The notes under the pieces are model-generated. The model was not told the origin of the DNA, did no database searches, and worked only from the letters and a program-made list of their open reading frames with translations. The position numbers and the translations under genes were made by a program. Below, one piece after another: positions 18,081 to 26,792 of a stretch of 35,039 bases of DNA; the first letter of the stretch is position 1; each line of letters starts with the position of its first letter. This stretch comes from Actinomycetota bacterium (lineage in GTDB: Bacteria > Actinomycetota > Actinomycetes > Nanopelagicales > Nanopelagicaceae). The stretch covers positions 1 to 35,039 of the forward strand of contig CANHRM010000010.1 in assembly GCA_947463725.1 (NCBI GenBank), in the 5' to 3' direction.

Positions 18081-20558
18081 ATGACCACTGAACGCGAGCA
18101 TGCGGCATATGACTTTGCCTATGTGCAAGAAAAGTGGCTACCGGTCTGGGACAAAATCGAGCCTTTTAAATCTGGCCGAGCCGATGATCCCCGCCCTAAG
18201 AAATATGTCCTCGATATGTTCCCGTATCCATCGGGCGATTTACATATGGGCCATGCCGAGGCTTACGCGTTAGGCGATGTAATTGCTCGTTATTGGGCGC
18301 AAAAAGGTTTCAACGTTATGCACCCAATTGGTTGGGATGCTTTTGGTCTGCCAGCTGAAAACGCTGCGATCAAGCGCAATGAAGATCCGAAAATTTGGAC
18401 CTACGAAAACATCGCAGTGCAGAAAGCATCGATGCGTCGCTTTGCGTGTTCCTTCGACTGGGATCGCGTATTTAACACTTGCGACCCCGAGTACTACAAA
18501 TGGAATCAATGGTTGTTCTTACAGCTTCACGAACGTGGCTTGGCTTACCGTAAAGATTCTGCCGTTAACTGGTGTCCAGATTGCCAGACAGTTTTAGCTA
18601 ATGAACAAGTTGTAGCTGGTCTTTGCGAACGTTGCGATAGTGCAGTAACCAAGAAGAAGTTAAACCAGTGGTATTTCAAGATCACTGATTACGCCGATCG
18701 CTTGCTAGATGACATGGAACAACTCGAAGGCAAGTGGCCTGAGAAAGTTCTGATGATGCAGCGTAACTGGATCGGTCGCTCAACTGGCGCCAATGTTGAT
18801 TTCCAAATTGAGGGAATGCCGGACCCAGTAACTATTTACACAACTCGCCCTGATACTTTGTATGGCGCAACTTTCTTTGTAGTTGCTGCTGACTCTGAAC
18901 TTGCTGCAAAGTTAGCTGCGGGAACCGAAGTAGAAAAAGAATTCAAGCAATATCTAGATAGTGTTAAAGCTGCCTCAGATATTGATCGCTTAGCAACTGA
19001 TCGCCCAAAGACTGGCGTTTTCTTGCAGCGTTATGCCATCAACCCAGTTAACGGCGAGAAGTTGCCGATCTGGGCTAGCGATTATGTATTAGCTGATTAC
19101 GGCACTGGTGCGATTATGGCTGTGCCGGCTCACGATCAACGCGATTTAGATTTCGCTCGCGCCATGAAATTACCTGTGCGAGTTGTAGTTGAAACTGGCG
19201 AAGAAGACCCAAATGAAACTGGCGTTGCCACAGGCGGCGACGGAAAACTAGTTAATTCAGGCTCACTAAACGGTCTTTCAAAGGCCGAAGCCATTGCCCA
19301 GATCAACGCCCAACTTGAAAAAGATGGCCTTGGAAAAGCTGCTCGCAATTATCGTTTGCGCGATTGGTTAGTTTCTCGTCAACGTTATTGGGGTACACCG
19401 ATTCCAATTATTCACTGCCCTAAGTGCGGCGAAGTTGGCGTACCAGCAGATCAATTGCCTTTGCTGCTTCCTGATGCGGCCGGCCTAGATCTAAAACCAA
19501 TAGGTCAATCACCACTTGCTGCTGCAACTGATTGGGTAAATGTAGCCTGCCCTAAGTGCGGCACCGCAGCAATGCGCGATACCGACACCATGGATACTTT
19601 CGTAGATTCATCTTGGTATTACTTGCGCTACCCAAGCTCGACTAATCACAACGAACCATTTAGTCGCACCGATGTTGATACTTGGTTACCAGTTGATCAA
19701 TATGTGGGCGGCGTTACCCACGCAATTCTGCACTTGTTATACAGCCGCTTCTTCACCAAAGTTTTATTCGACATGGATATGGTTTCATTTAACGAACCAT
19801 TTACTCGTTTGCTAAATCAAGGCATGGTCTTGATGGATGGCTCTGCGATGTCTAAGTCTCGCGGAAATCTAGTTCGACTCTCTGATGAACTTGCTAATCA
19901 CGGCGTCGATGCGATTCGCTTATCAATGGTTTTTGCCGGTCCACCTGAAGATGATGTTGATTGGTCTGATGTTTCACCGGCTGGTTCAGTTAAGTTCTTA
20001 ACTCGTGCTTGGCGTTTATCTGGCGATGTCACAAGTAAGCCAGGTGTTGATTTCAGCACCGGCGATATCTCACTTCGTAAAGCAACGCACAAAGCACTTC
20101 ATGATGCCGCCTTTGCCGTTGAATCTTTCCGCTTCAACGTAGCTATTGCTCGTGTAATGGAGCTTGTTAATGCCACTCGCAAAGCAGTTGATAGCGGATG
20201 CGGCCCAGCTGACCCAGCTGTTCGCGAAGCAGTCGAAGCAACAGCAATCATGTTGTCTCTCGTTGCGCCATATACCGCTGAGGAAATGTGGGATCGCTTA
20301 GGACATCAGCCAGCAATTGCGCTTGCGGGCTGGCCAGTTGTGGACGAGAAGTTACTTGTGGCCGATGCGGTTGAAGCGGTTATTCAGATTAATGGCAAGA
20401 TCAAAGAGCGCCTTGAAGTTGCGCCAACAATTACTGATGCCGAACTTGAAGCACAAGCGCTCGCCCTTCCGGCAATCGTGGCTGAATTGGCTGGAGCAAC
20501 ACCGGTAAAGATAATTACGCGCGCACCTAAGCTCGTAAATATCGTTATCCCCAATTAA
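18081..20558 (+). CDS. leuS: Leucine--tRNA ligase
   Basis: LeuRS charges tRNA-Leu. The 825-residue class I enzyme has the HIGH-type motif HMGH at 55-58 in [10 protein letters not shown], zinc-type cysteine clusters (CPDC...CERC, about 169-192), the CP1 editing region ([17 protein letters not shown]) and [17 protein letters not shown]. The KMSKS-type loop reads AMSKS (589-593): the first lysine is alanine, while the second, catalytically important Lys592 remains. Its length is near the E. coli type and clearly shorter than the mycobacterial form. It is a single gene between an SDR and comEA. Confidence 0.97.
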   Translation: MTTEREHAAYDFAYVQEKWLPVWDKIEPFKSGRADDPRPKKYVLDMFPYPSGDLHMGHAEAYALGDVIARYWAQKGFNVMHPIGWDAFGLPAENAAIKRNEDPKIWTYENIAVQKASMRRFACSFDWDRVFNTCDPEYYKWNQWLFLQLHERGLAYRKDSAVNWCPDCQTVLANEQVVAGLCERCDSAVTKKKLNQWYFKITDYADRLLDDMEQLEGKWPEKVLMMQRNWIGRSTGANVDFQIEGMPDPVTIYTTRPDTLYGATFFVVAADSELAAKLAAGTEVEKEFKQYLDSVKAASDIDRLATDRPKTGVFLQRYAINPVNGEKLPIWASDYVLADYGTGAIMAVPAHDQRDLDFARAMKLPVRVVVETGEEDPNETGVATGGDGKLVNSGSLNGLSKAEAIAQINAQLEKDGLGKAARNYRLRDWLVSRQRYWGTPIPIIHCPKCGEVGVPADQLPLLLPDAAGLDLKPIGQSPLAAATDWVNVACPKCGTAAMRDTDTMDTFVDSSWYYLRYPSSTNHNEPFSRTDVDTWLPVDQYVGGVTHAILHLLYSRFFTKVLFDMDMVSFNEPFTRLLNQGMVLMDGSAMSKSRGNLVRLSDELANHGVDAIRLSMVFAGPPEDDVDWSDVSPAGSVKFLTRAWRLSGDVTSKPGVDFSTGDISLRKATHKALHDAAFAVESFRFNVAIARVMELVNATRKAVDSGCGPADPAVREAVEATAIMLSLVAPYTAEEMWDRLGHQPAIALAGWPVVDEKLLVADAVEAVIQINGKIKERLEVAPTITDAELEAQALALPAIVAELAGATPVKIITRAPKLVNIVIPN

Positions 20559-20592
20559 TTCTTACTAGTTAATTGCGCACATTTGTGCCACC

Positions 20593-20604
20593 GAGAATGT
20601 CGGC
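20593..20604 (+). promoter_or_regulatory. Leaderless-type -10 element for comEA
   Basis: GAGAAT (20593-20598) ends 6 nt (GTCGGC) before the ATG. It matches TATAAT at four positions, including the conserved second A and final T. No Shine-Dalgarno precedes the start. Confidence 0.35.
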
Positions 20605-21219
20605 ATGAATGAATTCCAAAATCAGATTCAACGAATCACCGACTGGTGGTACGAACTCAATTTTTCTACCTTACAAAAGCGCGGCCTACTCGTTCTCGGG
20701 GGATTAGTAATCGTAATTTCGGGTTTCTGGGTAACTACCGGTAAATCTGAAGCAGTGATCATGGCAGCACCAATTGAAATCGAAGCCCCACTCGTAACTG
20801 TTGATGTGGCAGGGGCGGTTACCAACCCCGGGGTTTACGCGCTACCCGGTAATGCCCGCGTTATCGATGCGATTAAAGCTGCTGGCAATTCATTAGCTGG
20901 TACTGACTTAAGTGATTTGAATTTAGCCCGCATTATTCGTGATGGCGAACAGATTTATGTTTCCCCAACTGAGAAAACCAAGATTCCAGCTGGTCGAAAA
21001 TTCGCGACTAAGAAAACAACACCAACTGGGCCACTAAACATTAATCGAGCAACCGCCAAACAATTCGAAGCGCTAGATGGAGTGGGGCCAGTGCTCGCAA
21101 AACGAATCGTTGCTTACCGGGCTGCGAATGGGCCATTCATTACTTTGGAAGATCTTGATAAAGTTTCCGGGATTGGGCCAGCTAAATTCGCACAGTTCAA
21201 AAGCCAAATCACCGTTTAA
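20605..21219 (+). CDS. comEA: ComEA-like competence DNA-binding protein
   Basis: ComEA binds double-stranded DNA outside the membrane and passes it to ComEC. The 204-residue protein has a cytoplasmic N-terminus, one membrane segment (about 26-44, GLLVLGGLVIVISGFW), an SLBB-like domain (VDVAGAVTNPGVYALP onward, about 67-122) and two C-terminal helix-hairpin-helix motifs (INRATAKQFEALDGVGPVLA and LDKVSGIGPAKF). This is the usual actinobacterial ComEA layout. It is followed directly by comEC. No pilus-type competence genes are in the window, so natural uptake cannot be concluded from this pair alone. Confidence 0.92.
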   Translation: MNEFQNQIQRITDWWYELNFSTLQKRGLLVLGGLVIVISGFWVTTGKSEAVIMAAPIEIEAPLVTVDVAGAVTNPGVYALPGNARVIDAIKAAGNSLAGTDLSDLNLARIIRDGEQIYVSPTEKTKIPAGRKFATKKTTPTGPLNINRATAKQFEALDGVGPVLAKRIVAYRAANGPFITLEDLDKVSGIGPAKFAQFKSQITV

Positions 21220-23483
21220 TTGATTTTCGCACCATAACTATTGGCGCTGCCATCTGGCTAGGCGCTCTTATTCAAAGCTATGTAGCACCTTGGCGGATCT
21301 CACTGCTAGCCATAGCGTTAATCGCATTTGTTATCTTAGGCAAAAAGCAGCGTGCTCTAGTTGTAATCATCGCTTTATTACTGGGTTCCACGATCATGTC
21401 ATTTCGAGCCCAAGCCTTAACGCAGACGGTTCTTAGGCAATATCTTGGTAGCGAAGTGCAAATAACTGCGCAAGTAATTACTGATCCAAATCGCACCGCG
21501 CCTAAAGTGTCGGGGCGCAATTATGTGGCTAGTAATTGGTCTTTTTTGGCAAGTGCAATTGAGTTAACGAGCAGTGCCGGTACTTATAAATTAAAGATTC
21601 CGATTCGGGTGATGTCACCTGCTAAGAACTTAAACGGATTACTGCCCGGGCAAACCATTAGCGGGCGAGCAGTATTGGTGAAAAGTAAGGAAGCGCGAGT
21701 TGCCGCACTTGTTCTTTTCCATGGTGAGGTAAAGATTGAAACCACAGCATCGCGCTGGGCGCGATCACTGGGTGCGATTCGGATTGGGCTACGTGATGCA
21801 AGTGGCGATGGTGATTCTGGAGCGCTGATTCCAGGAATGGTGCTGGGGGATACTTCAAAACAAAGTGCCGAGTTCAAGTTAGCTATGAAAAGATCTGGGT
21901 TAACTCACTTAGTTGCGGTAAGTGGTGCGAACTTCGCAATAGTTTCGGGATTTGTTTTATGGCTAATGCAATTCCTATTTCGCAATCGCAATTATCGAAT
22001 TGGTGCGACGGCACTTTCGCTAATCTTCTTTATCGCACTTGTTCGGCCTTCCCCTTCTGTTCTGCGTGCAGCAGCGATGGCCGCAGTTGTGCTGGTTGCG
22101 ATGAGTCACCGGCATGCAGCTGATTCATTGCCCGCACTTGGTTTTGCAATAGCTGCTGTGGTTATTGCCGATCCGTGGCAGTCACGTGATGCAGGGTTCG
22201 CGTTGTCGGTCTTAGCAACTGGCGGTTTACTGCTGGCTGCTCCCAAGATAATTACTTTTTTCGCCAGATTTGTGCCGCGTAAATTTGCTGAAGCCCTTGC
22301 CCCACCAATTGCGGCAACACTTTTCTGCGCCCCAGTATTAGTTGCGTTATCGGGCTTTCTTTCGCCAATGAGCGTGATTGCTAATCTTTTGGCAGCCCCA
22401 GCAGTTGCTCCGATAACTGTCTTGGGGTTCATTGCAGCCCTGATTCACCCAATCTTGCCCGGTGTCGCAGGCTTACTGATTCTAATAATTCGAATTCCAG
22501 CAGCATTCATCGGCTTAGTAGCTAGGTGGTCAGCAAGTTTTTCAGTACTCGAATTAGGAAAAGGGGTCAGTGGTTTCTTAGCTATTGCGGTTTTTGTTAT
22601 CTGTATCTGGATCTTTCGGACTTTCTTTCGCAAACATCGAAAATCAATTGCAATTCTCCTAGTCGTGCTATTAGTAACAAGTAATTGGCTTGCCAGATTT
22701 CCCGGTATTGAATGGCAGGTGGGCAATTGCGATATCGGACAAGGCGATGCCATGGTTGTTAACTTAGGTGAACATCGAGGAGTAGTTGTTGATGTGGGGC
22801 CAGATCCGCAGTTGATAGATAAATGTCTTAAACAATTTGCGATAACTCAAGTTTCGATATTAGTTCTAACTCATTTCCATGCCGACCATGTTGAAGGTTT
22901 GCCGGGTCTACTTAAAGGCCGCACGGTTGGACAAGTGTGGGTTAGCCCGCAGATTGATCCAGCTTTTGAAAGTGCGCGCGTGCAGAGCTGGTTAAAAGTG
23001 ATTCCACAAATTCCAGTTACGGCCGGATTTAGCGCCCAAATAATTAGTAATCGCGGGCCGATAAATTTCCATGCGCTCTGGCCCAAGCTAGGTGCCCAAG
23101 ATACGCCGAATAATTCCAGCATCGTGATGCAGATAAATTCAGCTGATTTTTCGCTTCTCGCTGCGGGGGATATCGAACCAATCGCACAGTCACAATTAGT
23201 TCAGCAACTCAGCCAAGTTGATCTATATAAAGTGGCACATCACGGTTCGCGATACCAAGATCTGAACTTTATGCGAGCCCTCTCGCCACGAATATCGATA
23301 ATTAGCGTTGGCAAAGACAATACTTACGGCCATCCAGCGCCCCAAACAATCGCCGCCTTGAGTAGGATCGGCAGCACGGTTTACCGAACTGATCAAGATG
23401 GTGCGCTTGCGATCAATGCGCGCAAGCATCGAGTTAAGGTTCGTAAAAGCCATCGGGTATTTAAGTTCTGGCAATGGGGCTAG
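21219..23483 (+). CDS. comEC: ComEC/Rec2 family DNA-uptake channel (N-terminal start non-canonical)
   Basis: ComEC is the membrane channel that imports single-stranded DNA. It shows an N-terminal membrane region, the competence core (AMKRSGLTHLVAVSGANFAI, with many helices to about 22700) and a C-terminal metallo-beta-lactamase-like domain with LTHFHADHVEG and VAHHGSRYQD. The first ATG, at 21396, would give 695 residues. However, the frame is open upstream to a stop at 21183-21185 and encodes DFRTITIGAAIWLGALIQ and further hydrophobic stretches like ComEC N-termini. No ATG, GTG or TTG occurs in that extension. The best candidate is ATT at 21219 (754 codons), overlapping the comEA TAA by one base as TAATT. 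The domain calls are sure; the start is not. It is coupled to comEA and precedes holA. Confidence 0.85.
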   Translation: MDFRTITIGAAIWLGALIQSYVAPWRISLLAIALIAFVILGKKQRALVVIIALLLGSTIMSFRAQALTQTVLRQYLGSEVQITAQVITDPNRTAPKVSGRNYVASNWSFLASAIELTSSAGTYKLKIPIRVMSPAKNLNGLLPGQTISGRAVLVKSKEARVAALVLFHGEVKIETTASRWARSLGAIRIGLRDASGDGDSGALIPGMVLGDTSKQSAEFKLAMKRSGLTHLVAVSGANFAIVSGFVLWLMQFLFRNRNYRIGATALSLIFFIALVRPSPSVLRAAAMAAVVLVAMSHRHAADSLPALGFAIAAVVIADPWQSRDAGFALSVLATGGLLLAAPKIITFFARFVPRKFAEALAPPIAATLFCAPVLVALSGFLSPMSVIANLLAAPAVAPITVLGFIAALIHPILPGVAGLLILIIRIPAAFIGLVARWSASFSVLELGKGVSGFLAIAVFVICIWIFRTFFRKHRKSIAILLVVLLVTSNWLARFPGIEWQVGNCDIGQGDAMVVNLGEHRGVVVDVGPDPQLIDKCLKQFAITQVSILVLTHFHADHVEGLPGLLKGRTVGQVWVSPQIDPAFESARVQSWLKVIPQIPVTAGFSAQIISNRGPINFHALWPKLGAQDTPNNSSIVMQINSADFSLLAAGDIEPIAQSQLVQQLSQVDLYKVAHHGSRYQDLNFMRALSPRISIISVGKDNTYGHPAPQTIAALSRIGSTVYRTDQDGALAINARKHRVKVRKSHRVFKFWQWG

Positions 23484-23511
23484 GCAATTGGAGATGAGCG
23501 AGGGGTAGGCG

Positions 23512-24462
23512 ATGAATGATTTCTATTTGATTCTTGGTTCTGAAGCTGCCCTTGCTGATCGCGCACTAACTAAGTTGCAAGCTGAGTTAAAAAGTGAGAA
23601 CGCTGAAATCACTTCGATCTATGCCGCAGATTCAATAGTGGGCGATATCTCTGATGCCCTGGCACCTTCATTGTTTTCCGAACGACGCGCGCTAATTCTT
23701 CGTGACCTACAAGATTTACCTGAAGACAATAAAGAAGAAATCATTCGCTACTTGCCAGAGCCAGATGCTTCAACCACCGTAATCTTTCTACATAAAGGTG
23801 GCGTAAAAGGAAAAGCGCTACTTGATGCAATTAAGAAAGTTAAGCCCGAGATAATTTCTTGTGACCCGCTTAAGAAAGAAGCCGAGAAACAAGAGTTCGT
23901 AAAGAATCTATTTCTCGATGCTGGCCGCAAAGCCTCACCTGCTGCTATTGCAGCGCTAGTAAATGCAATTGGTGGCGATCTGCGTGAATTAACCGCGGCG
24001 TGTAGTCAAATCATCGCTGATGCGCCCGCGGGAACCATTGATGAAAAAGAAGTTGATAAGTATCACCAAGGTCGCGTCGAAACCACGGGCTTCGATGTTG
24101 CCGATGCAGCTCTCGATGGAAATTTGCCAGTTGCACTTTTGCAATTACGAAGTGCGATTGAAACTGGCACTGACCCAGTAATGGTTACAAGTGCAATTGC
24201 TTCCGCCCTTCGTTCCTTGGCAAAAGTTTCAGGAGCTAACCGAAATGCGAAATCATTCGAGCTCGCGGGCCAATTAGGTATGGCTCCTTGGCAGATTGAT
24301 AAGGCTCGTCGCCAACTATCTGGCTGGACTCCACGCGGAATTGTTACTGCCGTTGGGGCAATCGCCCTGGCCGATGCCCAAGTAAAAGGCGCGGCAAGTG
24401 ACCCGATCTACGCTCTCGAGCACGCTATTTCCGAGATCGCGAGCGCTCGAGCAGCCCGATAA
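23512..24462 (+). CDS. holA: DNA polymerase III delta subunit
   Basis: HolA is the clamp-loader subunit that opens the beta sliding clamp. The 316-residue protein begins with the family pattern FYLILGSEAALADRAL, has the clamp-contact region around ALAPSLFSERRALILRDLQDLP, the P-loop-like but degenerate AAA+ middle (KGGVKGKALLDAIKK), and the C-terminal collar domain with FDVADAALDG and PWQIDKARRQL. The placement comEA-comEC-holA-rpsT is very common in bacteria and supports the call. A GAGG sequence about 12 nt upstream could serve as Shine-Dalgarno. Confidence 0.92.
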   Translation: MNDFYLILGSEAALADRALTKLQAELKSENAEITSIYAADSIVGDISDALAPSLFSERRALILRDLQDLPEDNKEEIIRYLPEPDASTTVIFLHKGGVKGKALLDAIKKVKPEIISCDPLKKEAEKQEFVKNLFLDAGRKASPAAIAALVNAIGGDLRELTAACSQIIADAPAGTIDEKEVDKYHQGRVETTGFDVADAALDGNLPVALLQLRSAIETGTDPVMVTSAIASALRSLAKVSGANRNAKSFELAGQLGMAPWQIDKARRQLSGWTPRGIVTAVGAIALADAQVKGAASDPIYALEHAISEIASARAAR

Positions 24463-24477
24463 CCGGATTTCCTCGAT

Positions 24478-24507
24478 TTGAGCCTAAAGGTGCCCCGCTG
24501 GTAACCT
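24478..24507 (+). promoter_or_regulatory. Candidate promoter of rpsT
   Basis: TTGAGC (24478-24483) and TAACCT (24502-24507) are 18 bp apart, giving a start near 24514 and a leader of about 43 nt. The -10 overlaps a short AACC-TTCG-GGTT hairpin (24503-24514), too small to call a terminator. Unlike many neighbours, rpsT has a real leader and Shine-Dalgarno. Confidence 0.45.
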
Positions 24508-24556
24508 TCGGGTTCGTATTTAGCGTTCAACCAATTTAGTTCGGAGTAAACCTTAA

Positions 24557-24826
24557 GTGGCAAATATCAAGTCGCAGATCAAGCGGATCAAGACCAATGA
24601 GAAGGCACGCCTACGTAACAAGTCAGTGCTTTCTTCTATCAAGACAGCTGCTCGCAAATTCCGCGACGCTGTAACCGCTGGCGATGCCGCAGTTATCTCA
24701 ACCGAACTTCGTGACGCTTCAAAGGCGCTCGATATCGCCGTTGCTAAGGGTGTTCTACACAAGAACACTGCTGCCAACAAGAAGTCTTCAATGGCAAAAG
24801 CTGCCGTTAAAGCCGGCGTTCGTTAA
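24557..24826 (+). CDS. rpsT: 30S ribosomal protein S20
   Basis: This 89-residue basic helical protein binds 16S rRNA. The start [20 protein letters not shown] and the terminal [21 protein letters not shown] segment (here AKAAVKAG) are diagnostic. Translation begins at GTG 24557, with GGAG at 24543-24546, 10 nt upstream. It lies between holA and lepA, the classical arrangement. Confidence 0.97.
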   Translation: MANIKSQIKRIKTNEKARLRNKSVLSSIKTAARKFRDAVTAGDAAVISTELRDASKALDIAVAKGVLHKNTAANKKSSMAKAAVKAGVR

Positions 24827-24856
24827 TTCGCAACTAGTTACTTTTAAGGCTTAACG

Positions 24857-26737
24857 ATGCCTGCAATTTCACTTGCCAAGGCACCACAACCAGCCGCAAC
24901 TAATCCAGCGCAGATTCGTAACTTCTGCATCATTGCCCATATTGATCACGGTAAATCAACTCTTGCCGATCGCATGTTGGGTATCACCGAAGTAGTAGAA
25001 GCCCGCAATATGCGCGCGCAATATTTAGATCGTATGGATATTGAACGCGAACGCGGAATCACCATTAAGTCGCAAGCAGTTCGTCTTCCATGGCGCAGCG
25101 GTATCGATGGTCAGGAATACATCTTGAACATGATCGATACACCCGGCCACGTTGACTTCACTTATGAAGTTTCACGATCACTTGCTGCATGTGAAGGTGC
25201 GGTTCTACTCGTTGACTGTGCTCAAGGAATCGAAGCGCAAACTTTGGCTAACTTGTATCTCGCGATGGAAAATAACTTAACCATTATTCCGGTCCTAAAT
25301 AAAATTGATTTGCCGAACGCCCAACCTGAAAAGTTTGCGAAAGAACTTGCTAACTTAATTGGTTGCCAACCCGAAGATTGTTTGCGAGTCTCTGGGAAAA
25401 CTGGCGATGGCGTTGCAGAGCTGCTTGATCAAATCATTGCTCAGATCCCAGCACCGCAAGGGGACGCCAGCGCCCCAGCTCGCGCACTTATTTTCGACTC
25501 GGTTTATGACAGCTATCGCGGCGTAGTTACCTATGTTCGCGTTGTCGATGGTCATCTTTCGCCACGAGATCAAATCCAAATGTTCTCAACGGGTGTGCGC
25601 CACGAAATGCTTGAAGTCGGCGTTATCTCGCCAGAACCATTGCCTAGCAAGGGTTTAGGCGTTGGCGAAGTAGGTTATTTAATTACTGGCGTTAAAGATG
25701 TTCGTCAATCACGTGTGGGTGACACAGTTACGACTTATAACAACCCTACTAAGAAAGCTCTTGCTGGCTATAAAGATCCTAAGCCAATGGTTTTCTCTGG
25801 TCTATTTCCATTAGATGGTGCCGATTTCCCAGTACTTCGCGAAGCGCTAGATAAATTACAACTAAACGATGCCGCATTAGTTTATGAACCTGAAAGCTCA
25901 GCAGCACTTGGCTTTGGTTTCCGTTGCGGCTTCCTTGGTCTGCTTCACATGGAAATTGTGCGCGAACGTTTAGAGCGCGAATCTAAGTTAAATCTTATTT
26001 CAACTGCGCCAAACGTGGTTTATAACGTGAAGATGGAAGATGGCAAAGAAGTTCGCGTTACTAACCCATCAGAATTTCCTGATGGCAAAGTTGCAGCTGT
26101 CTTTGAACCAATTGTTAAATCAACCATTTTAGCGCCATCCGAATACATCGGTGTCATTATGGAACTCTGCCAAGATCGCCGTGGTGTTCTACTTGGAATG
26201 GATTACATCTCCGAAGATCGCGTTGAGATTCGCTACACCTTGCCACTTGCCGAAATTGTTTTCGACTTCTTTGATCAACTCAAATCTCGCACCAAGGGTT
26301 ATGCATCCCTTGATTACGAGGAAAAAGGCGATGAAGAAGGCAATCTAGTTAAAGTTGATATTTTGCTACAAGGCGAAGCAGTAGATGCGTTCAGCGCAAT
26401 TGTTCACCGCGACAAGGCATATGCCTATGGCGTGATGATGACCGGCAAGTTGCGCGAGCTAATCCCTCGTCAGCAATTCGAAGTACCTATTCAAGCTGCG
26501 ATTGGTTCTCGCATTATTGCTCGTGAATCGATTAGAGCGATGCGTAAAGATGTTCTTGCTAAGTGTTACGGCGGAGATATTTCACGTAAACGTAAATTGC
26601 TTGAGAAGCAAAAAGAGGGCAAGAAGCGCATGAAGATGGTTGGTCGCGTTGAAGTACCTCAAGAGGCATTCGTTGCAGCCCTTGCAACCGATGCTGATAT
26701 TGAAAAGATTAAGGCCGCACGAAAAGCTGGAAATTAA
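24857..26737 (+). CDS. lepA: Elongation factor 4 (LepA)
   Basis: LepA is a ribosome-associated GTPase implicated in back-translocation or in 30S assembly. The 626-residue protein has G1 AHIDHGKST (about 32-40), the switch region [11 protein letters not shown]3 DTPGH, G4 NKID, the EF-G-like domains and the LepA-specific C-terminal domain ending in [44 protein letters not shown] and FVAAL. The ATG is preceded by AAGG at about 24846-24849. In many bacteria hemW follows lepA; here two secreted-protein genes intervene. Confidence 0.97.
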   Translation: MPAISLAKAPQPAATNPAQIRNFCIIAHIDHGKSTLADRMLGITEVVEARNMRAQYLDRMDIERERGITIKSQAVRLPWRSGIDGQEYILNMIDTPGHVDFTYEVSRSLAACEGAVLLVDCAQGIEAQTLANLYLAMENNLTIIPVLNKIDLPNAQPEKFAKELANLIGCQPEDCLRVSGKTGDGVAELLDQIIAQIPAPQGDASAPARALIFDSVYDSYRGVVTYVRVVDGHLSPRDQIQMFSTGVRHEMLEVGVISPEPLPSKGLGVGEVGYLITGVKDVRQSRVGDTVTTYNNPTKKALAGYKDPKPMVFSGLFPLDGADFPVLREALDKLQLNDAALVYEPESSAALGFGFRCGFLGLLHMEIVRERLERESKLNLISTAPNVVYNVKMEDGKEVRVTNPSEFPDGKVAAVFEPIVKSTILAPSEYIGVIMELCQDRRGVLLGMDYISEDRVEIRYTLPLAEIVFDFFDQLKSRTKGYASLDYEEKGDEEGNLVKVDILLQGEAVDAFSAIVHRDKAYAYGVMMTGKLRELIPRQQFEVPIQAAIGSRIIARESIRAMRKDVLAKCYGGDISRKRKLLEKQKEGKKRMKMVGRVEVPQEAFVAALATDADIEKIKAARKAGN

Positions 26738-26743
26738 GCTTTA

Positions 26744-26759
26744 AAGAGATGATTCTCTT
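26744..26759 (+). terminator. Possible weak terminator after lepA
   Basis: AAGAGA (26744-26749) and TCTCTT (26754-26759) form a 6-bp stem around a TGAT loop, 6 nt after the lepA stop. A T run appears only later (26768-26772), so this is a poor intrinsic terminator and may act only as an attenuating or processing hairpin. Confidence 0.3.
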
Positions 26760-26780
26760 CCTTATAGTTTTTACGGGGCA

Positions 26781-26792
26781 TAGACTCTTGAA
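26781..26792 (+). promoter_or_regulatory. Leaderless-type -10 element for the secreted-protein pair
   Basis: TAGACT (26781-26786) ends 6 nt (CTTGAA) before the ATG at 26793. The sequence between the lepA stop and this hexamer is only 43 nt. No matching -35 is seen. Confidence 0.45.
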
